Shown here one piece after another: positions 10,009 through 17,787 of a stretch of DNA of 64,000 nucleotides. The notes under the pieces are model-generated. The model had not been told where the DNA came from, did not search any database, and saw only the letters and a list, made by a program, of their open reading frames with translations. The DNA is from an uncultured Pelagibacteraceae bacterium. GTDB lineage: Bacteria; Pseudomonadota; Alphaproteobacteria; Pelagibacterales; Pelagibacteraceae. The stretch spans positions 99,534 to 163,533 of the forward strand of contig CACCRN010000003.1 in NCBI GenBank assembly GCA_902548405.1. The letters are read 5' to 3'. Numbering within the stretch: position 1 is the first letter of the stretch; each line of letters begins with the position of its first letter. A program made the translations under genes and the position numbers.

Positions 10009-11063
10009 TGGCCTTATCTTTTGAAAAAAAATTTATATCTCATTGTAAAAAACAAAATTTAGAAATTAATCCTAGTCAGATAGATTTAGTAAAAAAATTA
10101 CAAGAATACTACGAGGGTAATTTCCAATCATTAATATCAAAAATTTTTCAAAGTCAATCTTCTAAAAAAGGATTTTATTTATATGGTGATGTTGGTGTAG
10201 GCAAAACAATGATTTTAGATTTCTTTTTCGATCAATTAGATCATAAGAAACAAAGGTCACATTTTAATGAGTTTATGTTGAGTTTTCATAATTTTGTTCA
10301 CGAAAGAAAAGGTAGTAATCAAGAAAATATTATTAATGAATTTGTTAAAGATTTAAAATCAAAAGCATTGATAATTTACTTTGATGAGTTTCAAGTAACT
10401 AACATTGTTGATGCTATGATTTTAGGAAAATTATTTGATCAAATCTTCAAAGAAGATATAAAAATAATTGTAACTTCCAATACTAAAATCTCTGAGCTTT
10501 ACAAAGATGGTCTTCAAAGAGATCAGTTCAAACCATTTATAAAAATAATGGAGGATCAATCTTTTCAATACGAACTTGTAATAGAAGATGACTATAGAAA
10601 ATCTAATAATTCTCAAGATAGATACTTTTTTCCACTTGATGAAGAAACCAATTTTAAAATAAATAAATTTTTTAGAACTATTACTAAAGATAAAAATAAA
10701 ACTGAGAAAATAATTAATGTAAAAGGAAGAAATTTTAAAATAGAAAATTTTTATGAAGGCGTGGCTAGATTTGATTTTAAAACATTATGTGATCAGAATT
10801 TAGGTGCAGAAGATTATTTAGAAATTATTAAAAATTGTGTTTTTATAGTAATCGATCAAATACCACAGTTTGATAATTTTAATTCTAACCAACAGCAAAG
10901 ATTTATAACTTTATTAGATATAATTTATGATAATAGTGTTCCAATTGCAGTAACAGCTAATCAAAGTTTGGATAAATTTACATCATCAAAACTACTAGAA
11001 AAACCATTTGAAAGAACAATCAGTAGATTATACGAATTAACATCTAAAGTGATGAATTCATGA
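10008..11063 (+). CDS. zapE: ZapE / AFG1-like ATPase
   Basis: A 351-residue AAA-type ATPase of the AFG1/LACE1/ZapE family. The Walker A GDVGVGKT (60-67) is followed by a Walker B-type IIYFDEFQVT (about residues 121-130). The length is close to the family norm of about 360-390. In Escherichia coli ZapE acts on the divisome; in mitochondria the homologue is linked to respiratory-complex turnover. It overlaps the upstream cupin gene by one base and the downstream YjbQ gene by four (ATGA), suggesting translational coupling. Confidence 0.85.
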   Translation: MALSFEKKFISHCKKQNLEINPSQIDLVKKLQEYYEGNFQSLISKIFQSQSSKKGFYLYGDVGVGKTMILDFFFDQLDHKKQRSHFNEFMLSFHNFVHERKGSNQENIINEFVKDLKSKALIIYFDEFQVTNIVDAMILGKLFDQIFKEDIKIIVTSNTKISELYKDGLQRDQFKPFIKIMEDQSFQYELVIEDDYRKSNNSQDRYFFPLDEETNFKINKFFRTITKDKNKTEKIINVKGRNFKIENFYEGVARFDFKTLCDQNLGAEDYLEIIKNCVFIVIDQIPQFDNFNSNQQQRFITLLDIIYDNSVPIAVTANQSLDKFTSSKLLEKPFERTISRLYELTSKVMNS

Positions 11064-11479
11064 AACAAGAATTTTTTAATCTTCAAATAAACACAAATGG
11101 TCAAAAGTTATATGAATTTACAGATCAAACTCTTAATTGGATAAATGAAAATAATTTTAAGAATGGAATTTTAAATTTGAGCATCCAGCATACTAGTGCG
11201 TCTTTAATTGTACAGGAGAATGCCGATCCAGATGTACAAACTGATTTGATTAAATATTTTGACAAGTTAGCACCAATGGATAATTCGCTTTATGTTCATA
11301 CAACTGAGGGTAAAGATGATATGCCAGCTCATATAAAATCTGCATTAACTAATAATCAAATTTCTCTTAGTATTAAAAATAAAAAATTATTACTGGGAAC
11401 TTGGCAAGGTCTATATCTGTTTGAACATAGATTAGAGTCTCAAAAAAGATCTATAATTCATCATTTTTTGGGAGAATAA
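11060..11479 (+). CDS. YjbQ/UPF0047 family protein
   Basis: A 139-residue protein of the compact YjbQ family. The hallmark residues are present: SIQHTSASLIVQENADP (about residues 42-58), HTTEGKDDMPAHIKSALT (about residues 80-97), and the C-terminal GTWQGLYLFEHR. Members show thiamine-phosphate-synthase-like side activity in E. coli, but their physiological role is unclear. It overlaps zapE by four bases and ends two bases before the convergent photolyase gene. Confidence 0.85.
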   Translation: MKQEFFNLQINTNGQKLYEFTDQTLNWINENNFKNGILNLSIQHTSASLIVQENADPDVQTDLIKYFDKLAPMDNSLYVHTTEGKDDMPAHIKSALTNNQISLSIKNKKLLLGTWQGLYLFEHRLESQKRSIIHHFLGE

Positions 11480-11480
11480 G

Positions 11481-12902
11481 TTATTTTTTCTTCAGAGATT
11501 GAAATGCATCCAATGCAGCAGCTCTTGCTTTTTCATGAATAACTATTGGTTGTGGATAGTCTTTACCTATAATTGTTTTAATAGCCTCTTGATATTTGAT
11601 TTCCATTTCCCAAGGTTTGTGAATAAATTTTGCAGGAACTTTATTTAATTCAGGAACCCATTTTTTTACATAAATTCCCTCCTTATCAAATTTTTCACCC
11701 TGAAGAATAGGATTAAAAATTCTAAAGTATGGCGCAGCATCAGCTCCACAGCCTGCAACCCATTGCCATTGTGCTACATTATTAGCTTTATTAAAATCAA
11801 GTAAGCAGTTTCTAAAATGCTTCTCTCCCTCTACCCAATTAATTCTCAAATGTTTTACTAAAAAGGATCCAACGACCATTCTTATTCTATTATGCATCCA
11901 TCCAGTTTCGTATAATTCTCTCATACCAGCATCAACTATCGGATAACCTGTCATACCTTTTTTCCATGCTTTTAAAAATTTTTCATTTTTAGCCCATGGG
12001 AATTTATCAAATTCTTTTCTAAAGTTGCCTTTTAGGAATTCAGGAAAATAATTAATTAGACTATGAGAAAATTCTCTCCAACCAAGTTCATTTATATATT
12101 TTCTATATCCTATTCCTTTTGATTTTAGCTCACTACACTTTTTCCAAATTGTATTCACATGAATTTGACCAAATTTTAAATATGGGGATAACCTAGAAGT
12201 ACCATTTATAGAAGGAATATCTCTATTAGTCCCATAATCTTTAATTTTATTTTCTAATAAATCTTTTAAAATTTTTTGAGAATCATTTTCAGAAACTTTC
12301 CAATATTTATCAAATTTTTCATACCATTTTTTATTTGGTAAAATATTTTTGAGATCTAGAGAATTCTTAAAAAAATTGATGGCTTTAGTTTTTTTTTTTA
12401 TAGTGTAATTTTTACTCGGTGGTTGATTTAAATAAATTTGTTCAGCAGTTCTCCAGAAAGGTGTAAATACTTTAAATGGTGTACCATCATTTTTAGTTAC
12501 TTCTTGAAATTCATTTAAAATATTTCCTTTGAAATATTTATATTCTATTTCATTTTTAATAAATAGATCTCTTATTTTTTTTCCTTTAGATATAACATCT
12601 GGTTCATAAATTTTATTCCAATAGATACATACATCATTTTTTTTTTTAAGCTTTGAAAAAATATCTAACTCATCACCTTTTAAAATTTCTAGATTGATTT
12701 TAAATTTTGAAAGTTCTGTTTTTATTGATTCTAATGATTTAAATAACCACCATTTCTGAGCTTCTCTTTTGTTATCAAATTCATTATTGTTATAAATATA
12801 TAACGCAATCACATTCTCATGATTATTAGTTGCAAAGGAAAGAGCTGGATTATTATCAATTCTAAAATCTTCTCTAATCCAAAATATTCCAGTGCTTTTC
12901 AT
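11481..12902 (-). CDS. phrB: Deoxyribodipyrimidine photolyase
   Basis: A 473-residue class I cyclobutane pyrimidine dimer photolyase/cryptochrome family protein. The N-terminal antenna domain begins IFWIREDFRIDNNPAL. The FAD-binding catalytic domain contains GWREF, AGMRELYETGWMHNRIRM and NNVAQWQWVAG, the family's most conserved FAD/DNA-contact stretches. It repairs UV lesions with light, which suits a sunlit-ocean lifestyle. It is the last gene of a minus-strand run after the DAPAL-like gene (5-base gap). Confidence 0.92.
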   Translation of the reverse strand: MKSTGIFWIREDFRIDNNPALSFATNNHENVIALYIYNNNEFDNKREAQKWWLFKSLESIKTELSKFKINLEILKGDELDIFSKLKKKNDVCIYWNKIYEPDVISKGKKIRDLFIKNEIEYKYFKGNILNEFQEVTKNDGTPFKVFTPFWRTAEQIYLNQPPSKNYTIKKKTKAINFFKNSLDLKNILPNKKWYEKFDKYWKVSENDSQKILKDLLENKIKDYGTNRDIPSINGTSRLSPYLKFGQIHVNTIWKKCSELKSKGIGYRKYINELGWREFSHSLINYFPEFLKGNFRKEFDKFPWAKNEKFLKAWKKGMTGYPIVDAGMRELYETGWMHNRIRMVVGSFLVKHLRINWVEGEKHFRNCLLDFNKANNVAQWQWVAGCGADAAPYFRIFNPILQGEKFDKEGIYVKKWVPELNKVPAKFIHKPWEMEIKYQEAIKTIIGKDYPQPIVIHEKARAAALDAFQSLKKK

Positions 12903-12907
12903 TATAA

Positions 12908-14038
12908 TTATTTTTGATTTACTAATTTTTGATACATTTCTTGATCGGTATCGCCCTCACAACCAAAAATTAATACATTAGAATTTTCATTAAGATCAAT
13001 TTTTGTCTTAATTGCTTCATCTTCACAGCTTGCAATTAAACTAATTACACCTGGTGCAGCATTTTCACCTGCAATTATACTCTCTTCACTAAAGCTTGCA
13101 TTTCCAAGTAATTTCATAGTTTTAGCGATATCATCATCCGGTAAACTTATACAGTGTTTAACTGAGTTTTTTAAGATTTCCCATGGCACAAGTGACACTT
13201 CTCCACATGACATTCCTCCCATTAAACTTTCTCTTTTAATATCAATTTTTTCTATCTTTCCAGTTTTAATGCTTTCCATAACGCAAGCCGCACTATCAGG
13301 TTCCACAACAATTATTGTTGGAATATTATTCAGATATCTTGCTATTCCAGCTACCATTGCACCAGCCATGCCTCCAACTCCAGCTTGTAAAATAATATGA
13401 GAAATTTTATCATTATTAATTTGTTCAGCTATTTCCTTCATCATGACTGAATAACCAGCCATTGTATATTTAGGTACCAGAATATAATCTTTCCAAGCAA
13501 CATCCTGAACAATTTGCCAATTATTTTCTGTAGATTGTTTTATGCATTCAATTAAAGAATTTTCATAATTGCCTTTAACTTTTATAACTTCTGCACCAAG
13601 TGCTTCCATTGCTTTGCCTCTTGCATCGCTTACAAATTCACTTATAAAAATTTTGCATTTTAAACCTAATCTTTTTGCACCCCAAGCAACAGACCTACCA
13701 TGGTTTCCAGCTGTAGCGGTCGCTACGACAATTTCTTTATTTCCTTTGGTAACTTTTTCAACAGCATAAGCTCCTCCTAGAGCTTTGAAGGATTTTAAAT
13801 TAAATCTTTTGTTTTCGTCTTTATAAAAAATATTTTTTAAATTTAATTCTTTAGTTAATTTGTTTAATTTTACTAAGGGTGTAGGGGAGTATCCTTCCCA
13901 TTTTGAAATAGAGTTGTAAGCATCATCTATATCCGTTGAGGTTAATGAGCTTAAGATTTGATCTCTATTAAATGAATATTTATTATTATTTGCAAATTCA
14001 GTCAATTTCCATTGATGACCGTTTGATAAAATCCCCAT
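12908..14038 (-). CDS. Diaminopropionate ammonia-lyase-like PLP enzyme
   Basis: A 376-residue fold-type II PLP enzyme. The Schiff-base lysine lies in RFNLKSFKALGGAYA (about residues 81-95), close to the DAPAL (YgeX) pattern rather than that of ordinary threonine dehydratase. ATAGNHGRSVAWGAK and the glycine loop QAGVGGMAGA bind cofactor phosphate. DAPAL splits 2,3-diaminopropionate to pyruvate and ammonia. It is slightly short of E. coli YgeX (about 398). It lies three bases after the GmaS-type ligase on the same strand, so both may act in one nitrogen pathway. A related serine/threonine dehydratase-like activity cannot be excluded. Confidence 0.7.
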   Translation of the reverse strand: MGILSNGHQWKLTEFANNNKYSFNRDQILSSLTSTDIDDAYNSISKWEGYSPTPLVKLNKLTKELNLKNIFYKDENKRFNLKSFKALGGAYAVEKVTKGNKEIVVATATAGNHGRSVAWGAKRLGLKCKIFISEFVSDARGKAMEALGAEVIKVKGNYENSLIECIKQSTENNWQIVQDVAWKDYILVPKYTMAGYSVMMKEIAEQINNDKISHIILQAGVGGMAGAMVAGIARYLNNIPTIIVVEPDSAACVMESIKTGKIEKIDIKRESLMGGMSCGEVSLVPWEILKNSVKHCISLPDDDIAKTMKLLGNASFSEESIIAGENAAPGVISLIASCEDEAIKTKIDLNENSNVLIFGCEGDTDQEMYQKLVNQK

Positions 14039-14041
14039 AAA

Positions 14042-15367
14042 CTAACAATCCAATGTGTTATCTCTTTCCCATTTTGTAACTGCTTTGGATTTATCAAAAC
14101 TTTCTTTAGATTTAAATTCTTTTATTTCTGTATCTCTTAATTTTATATAACTTGAAATAACATCTAGTCCAAAAGCATCGTTCATACTTTTATTATTTTT
14201 TAATTGAGAAAGTGATTGATCTAACTCATCTGGTAATTTTGGTAAGTCAGGATATTTAGCAAAGTCTTCATACATATTACAATGTAAAGGATTGCCTGGA
14301 TTGATTTTATTTTTAATACCATCTAAGCCAGCAGCCAAAATACTAGCTTGTAATAAATATGGATTAGCAGATCCATCCATTAATCTTAATTCAAACCTTC
14401 CTGGATCAGGAATTCTAATCATATGTGTTCGGTTGTTTCCAGTGTAAGAAATACTACTTGGTGACCATGATGCTCCAGATTTTGTAGGTGGTGCATTAAT
14501 TCTTCTATAGCTATTAATTGTTGGATTAAAAAATGCTGATAACGATGATGCATTTTTAATTACCCCACCTAAGAAATTATATGCAATTTTACTCAATCCA
14601 AGTTTATCAGACTTATCTAGAAACCTATTTTTCTTACCTTGCCAAACTGATACATGAGCATGACACCCATTACCTGTTAAATTATTAAATGGTTTAGGCA
14701 TGAATGTTGCTCTTAATCCATGTTTTTCAGCAATTGTTTTTACCATGTATTTAAAAAAGGTATGTCTGTCTGCAGTTTCTAAGCAGTCAGAGTAATCCCA
14801 ATTCATTTCAAACTGTCCGTTTGCGTCCTCATGGTCATTTTGATAAGGACCCCATCCCATTTGAATCATACAGTCACAAATTTCTTTAATTAAATCATAT
14901 CTTCTCATCAATGCAGATTGATCATAACAAGGTTTTGATTGAGTGTCTCTTGGATCTGCAATTGTCTCTCCATCAGGTGATATTAAAAAATATTCACATT
15001 CAACACCTGACTTCATTGTTAAATTTTGTTTTTTAAGTTTTTTAATTTGATTTTTTAACATTACTCTTGGCGAGGCTTGCACCGGTTTACCATTCATCCA
15101 TAAATCAGATGCTAACCATCCGACTTCTTTATTCCATGGTAATTGAATCAAGCTATCAGGATCAGGGATCCCAAACATGTCAGAGTCTGCTGGTGTCATA
15201 TCTAGCCATGCCGCAAAACCAGCAAAACCAGCACCTGCAGTTTGCATTTCTTTGATTGCATGAGCTGGAACAAGTTTTGATCTTAAAACTCCAAAAAGAT
15301 CGACAAAGCTAATTAAAAAATATTTAATTTTTTTTTGTTTTGCAATTTTAAATAAGTTTTTAGCCAT
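14042..15367 (-). CDS. gmaS: Type III glutamine synthetase family ligase, probable gamma-glutamylmethylamide synthetase
   Basis: A 441-residue GlnT-type ligase. The N-terminus (IKYFLISFVDLFGVLRSKLV) and GFAGFAAWLDMTPA match what I recall of GmaS proteins of methylotrophs and roseobacters (about 440 residues). Active-site glutamates appear in GVECEYF and the NGQFEMNW segment, and the ATP/substrate stretch is NGCHAHVSVW. GmaS joins methylamine to glutamate using ATP. Context supports this: MgsABC-like subunits, Amt, Tdm and Tmm are all nearby. A plain glutamine synthetase or another glutamyl-amine ligase is the main alternative. Confidence 0.75.
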   Translation of the reverse strand: MAKNLFKIAKQKKIKYFLISFVDLFGVLRSKLVPAHAIKEMQTAGAGFAGFAAWLDMTPADSDMFGIPDPDSLIQLPWNKEVGWLASDLWMNGKPVQASPRVMLKNQIKKLKKQNLTMKSGVECEYFLISPDGETIADPRDTQSKPCYDQSALMRRYDLIKEICDCMIQMGWGPYQNDHEDANGQFEMNWDYSDCLETADRHTFFKYMVKTIAEKHGLRATFMPKPFNNLTGNGCHAHVSVWQGKKNRFLDKSDKLGLSKIAYNFLGGVIKNASSLSAFFNPTINSYRRINAPPTKSGASWSPSSISYTGNNRTHMIRIPDPGRFELRLMDGSANPYLLQASILAAGLDGIKNKINPGNPLHCNMYEDFAKYPDLPKLPDELDQSLSQLKNNKSMNDAFGLDVISSYIKLRDTEIKEFKSKESFDKSKAVTKWERDNTLDC

Positions 15368-15384
15368 TAACTAGCTTAACATAA

Positions 15385-15534
15385 TTATTTAAAAAAAGAT
15401 AAGATTGTTTCTTTATAATAAATTAGATTTACAACTATAATAATTATTATTGCTAAAATCACACCGTATTTAGCTTTTGGAAATGCAACTCCCCTCATTT
15501 TTGAGGGTCTTAATTCTTCATTTTCATCTGTCAT
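15385..15534 (-). CDS. Small single-pass membrane protein, 49 residues
   Basis: An open frame of 50 codons with an ATG at 15534. The protein has a charged N-terminus (MTDENEELRPSK), one transmembrane segment (about residues 24-40, VILAIIIIIVVNLIYY) and a short basic tail. It ends 17 bases before the GmaS-type gene and lies just after a terminator hairpin, so it may be the first gene of the GmaS operon. I recognise no family. The reading frame, clear membrane segment and good packing argue that it is real. Confidence 0.55.
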   Translation of the reverse strand: MTDENEELRPSKMRGVAFPKAKYGVILAIIIIIVVNLIYYKETILSFFK

Positions 15535-15553
15535 AAAAAAATTAAATTAAAAA

Positions 15554-15579
15554 GGGCGCTATTAATTAAAACAGCGCCC
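15554..15579 (-). terminator. Intrinsic terminator after the Amt operon
   Basis: A perfect 7-base inverted repeat (GGGCGCT at 15554-15560, AGCGCCC at 15573-15579) with a 12-base loop. Read on the minus strand it is followed by a run of five T's. It lies 16 bases past the stop of the 76-residue membrane protein and would end the amt transcript before the GmaS genes. An A-run precedes the hairpin on the minus strand too, so it may also stop plus-strand transcription. Confidence 0.75.
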
Positions 15580-15594
15580 AAATTTTTATTTTAA

Positions 15595-15825
15595 TTACCA
15601 ATCGGTAATATTGCTTTTATGATCATTAGCACCATGTCTCTTCTTTGCTAATCTTGAAAGTTCATCACTTTCAGATTTTGCAGTTAAGACGTGCCAACCA
15701 ATCCATAAAATTATAGCAATGATTACCAGTATACCTTCACTAGATCCAGCACCAGGGTAAACAGCACCAACTACTTCTTCAGCTGGCTTGTTAAGGTGAT
15801 CTATCCAGTTTGTTACTGTAGCCAT
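15595..15825 (-). CDS. Small membrane protein cotranscribed with amt
   Basis: A 76-residue protein with one transmembrane segment (about residues 31-47, GILVIIAIILWIGWHVL) and a charged C-terminal tail rich in Lys/Arg/His/Asp. A strong ribosome site (AAAGGAGAAA) precedes the ATG. It starts 11 bases after the Amt stop and is followed by a terminator, so the two form a bicistronic unit. It is not a PII (GlnK) protein, the partner usually found beside amtB. I do not recognise the family; a role tied to the transporter is inference from position. Confidence 0.7.
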   Translation of the reverse strand: MATVTNWIDHLNKPAEEVVGAVYPGAGSSEGILVIIAIILWIGWHVLTAKSESDELSRLAKKRHGANDHKSNITDW

Positions 15826-15836
15826 ATATTTCTCCT

Positions 15837-17237
15837 TTACCTGGTTGCAGATGAAACTGCTTTTTCATCTTCTTTAGCAGCCTCCATCATTTCATAATCT
15901 AGTCCAGCTATTTCTACTTCTCGAGGGATTCTTAATTTACCCATACCGTGAAGCACTTTAGCTATGACATAGCCTGGTATTAGTCCAAGAACAACAAACA
16001 TAATTATTGCTCCGATGAACTGTCCAAGAGGATTGATTGTTGCATAAGTAGTTCCATCCCACATAGCACCCACACTGTAACCAGATGAAGGGTAGCCCCA
16101 TAAAACAAAACCACAAATTACAAGACCAACAAATCCCGCATAACCGTGAACTGCTACTGCACCAACTGCATCATCGATTTTGAACTTTCGTTCAACCCAG
16201 TAATGTAGTTTGTATGCAATCACAACACCGATCATACCAATGATCATTGATTGAATTGGATGATATAAGTCATTTCCAGCTGAAGCACAGATAACACCTG
16301 CTAGTCCACTAGAGTATGTCCAGAAAGGATCACCTTTAGCAATCCAATATCCGGCCAGTAATCCTCCTGATAATGACATCAAGAAGTTAAAGGTAATACC
16401 ACTAAGTGTAGTAGGAGTTACGTAAATGTTTGTAGCTGTCCAATAAGATATACCCTCCATCCCATATTCTGGACCTAAGTCGAAAATTGGAATGTTACAT
16501 GCAGCATAAAATCCCCAGAAACCAGTATAAATTAAAAATAATCCAACTGTTACCAACCAAGGATTTCTAGGCCCTATATTTCTAGGTTCACCACTTGATG
16601 AGAATTTTCCAATTCTTGGACCTAAAACCACAAGAACACCTAAAGCAAATCCACCTGCAATTGCGTGAATTACTCCTGATGCATATGCATCATGATATCC
16701 TAAAAGTTTTAACATCCATCCATCAAAGTGCCATCCCCAAGCAGCATCAATTGTCCAAAATACAGATCCGATTGCAATTGCTAGAATACCAAATGCAAAA
16801 GTTGTAATTCTTTCAATGATTGCTCCTGAAACGATAGAAGCAGCTGTCCAAGAAAACAGAAGGAAAGCAGCCCAGAAGACACCAGAAATGTGATCTCCTA
16901 GATTGATTGCCATAAGTTCACTTGTAGCTGTATACCAAGTAGCACTAAACGCAGACTCATCTGTGATTAGAGCAGTACTCTCATTCATTATTGAAGGCGC
17001 TAATCCAGGTCCTGTTGGAAAAGCCCAGTAAATCCACCAACCAAATAAAAACCAAGTTACTGTTACCAAAGGTATCAGCATTGTGTTTTTCATAAGAGTA
17101 TGTTGATGGTGTTTGTATCGAGAAGCTCCAACTTCATACATACAGAATCCAACGTGAATTAAGAACATCAGCACCACTGTTACCCAGTAGTAGAACTCTG
17201 TAAATATGGTAGTAAGAGCAGCTAACTGATCAGTCAT
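15837..17237 (-). CDS. amt: Ammonium transporter, Amt family
   Basis: A 466-residue Amt/MEP/Rh channel with about eleven membrane segments. It imports ammonium across the inner membrane. The twin pore histidines are His191 (GVIHAIAGG) and His364 (VAVHGYAGF). The protein is somewhat longer than AmtB because of an extended extracytoplasmic loop near residues 72-105 and a C-terminal tail. A Shine-Dalgarno GGAGAGAGA lies directly before the ATG and can pair with an upstream sequence in the leader (separate entry). The gene is preceded by a terminator that closes the Mgs-type operon. It could equally carry methylammonium, which would suit the neighbourhood. Confidence 0.93.
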   Translation of the reverse strand: MTDQLAALTTIFTEFYYWVTVVLMFLIHVGFCMYEVGASRYKHHQHTLMKNTMLIPLVTVTWFLFGWWIYWAFPTGPGLAPSIMNESTALITDESAFSATWYTATSELMAINLGDHISGVFWAAFLLFSWTAASIVSGAIIERITTFAFGILAIAIGSVFWTIDAAWGWHFDGWMLKLLGYHDAYASGVIHAIAGGFALGVLVVLGPRIGKFSSSGEPRNIGPRNPWLVTVGLFLIYTGFWGFYAACNIPIFDLGPEYGMEGISYWTATNIYVTPTTLSGITFNFLMSLSGGLLAGYWIAKGDPFWTYSSGLAGVICASAGNDLYHPIQSMIIGMIGVVIAYKLHYWVERKFKIDDAVGAVAVHGYAGFVGLVICGFVLWGYPSSGYSVGAMWDGTTYATINPLGQFIGAIIMFVVLGLIPGYVIAKVLHGMGKLRIPREVEIAGLDYEMMEAAKEDEKAVSSATR

Positions 17238-17239
17238 AT

Positions 17240-17306
17240 TCTCTCTCCATATTTGTTATCCTAAACCCTATAAAATTATTAGGTTACTTACAAATATAAA
17301 GAGAGA
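17240..17306 (-). promoter_or_regulatory. Structured leader of the amt mRNA hiding the ribosome binding site
   Basis: In the minus-strand RNA, the 17 bases from 17306 to 17290 can pair along their full length with the 17 bases from 17256 to 17240. The two apparent DNA mismatches (TT opposite CC) become G-U pairs in RNA. The 3' arm contains GGAGAGAGA, the Shine-Dalgarno sequence two to three bases before the amt start codon. The 33-base loop itself can form CCUAA/UUAGG pairs. The pairing is seen directly; control of translation is inferred. A transcript starting inside the loop would lack the 5' arm and leave the ribosome site free. Confidence 0.55.
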
Positions 17307-17308
17307 CT

Positions 17309-17336
17309 AAAAACCTAGTGTGGTCACTAGGTTTTT
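17309..17336 (-). terminator. Intrinsic terminator after the Mgs-type operon
   Basis: A perfect 12-base stem (AAAAACCTAGTG at 17309-17320, CACTAGGTTTTT at 17325-17336) with a 4-base loop. It lies 28 bases past the stop of the 137-residue protein and only three bases before the amt leader stem. The U-tract is inside the 3' arm of the stem on the minus strand. Its symmetry means it could also act on the other strand. Confidence 0.75.
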
Positions 17337-17364
17337 AGAATTTAAATCAACTATTGATTGTTAT

Positions 17365-17778
17365 TTAAAATTTTAGGTATGCTTTTTTCAAATCAACAAG
17401 AGGATGTTTTGGAGACATTTGAAACTTAACCAGAAGCTCTCTTGCAATCATGTCTCTGTCTTGTTGATTGTTAGGAAGTTTAATTGATTTTGGAATTGTT
17501 ACCCATCCATTTGCATTTCTGCAAAACACTGCAGGTCTTCCTTCTTCGTAACCCATGTGTACATCTTCCAACCAATTTAAATCATCCCATCCCATTGCCT
17601 CAATATATTTTTTTAAGAATGGAGTTATTTTTTTATAATCAGGCAACAGGTTGACGTCGTATCTATAACCAATCGACTGGCCTATCATTTTTTCTCTAGC
17701 AGTTTGTTTTTTTACTCCAAACTTAACTTTTGAAACTTTAGCTTTCGATTTAGTTTTTTTAGTTTTCTTTTTAGCCAT
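17365..17778 (-). CDS. Conserved-looking small protein at the end of the Mgs-type operon
   Basis: A 137-residue soluble protein. Residues 1-30 are extremely basic (Lys/Thr-rich, 13 or more lysines), followed by a folded-looking domain with RYDVNLLPDYKKITPFLKKY, an EAMGWDDLNWLEDVHMGYE stretch and a final segment ending KKAYLKF. I do not recognise the domain. It starts 9 bases after the MgsC/GlxD-like gene and is followed by a strong terminator, so it is the last gene of that operon. The basic tail may contact nucleic acid or an acidic partner; that is a guess. Confidence 0.7.
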   Translation of the reverse strand: MAKKKTKKTKSKAKVSKVKFGVKKQTAREKMIGQSIGYRYDVNLLPDYKKITPFLKKYIEAMGWDDLNWLEDVHMGYEEGRPAVFCRNANGWVTIPKSIKLPNNQQDRDMIARELLVKFQMSPKHPLVDLKKAYLKF

Positions 17779-17787
17779 CGTTACCTC

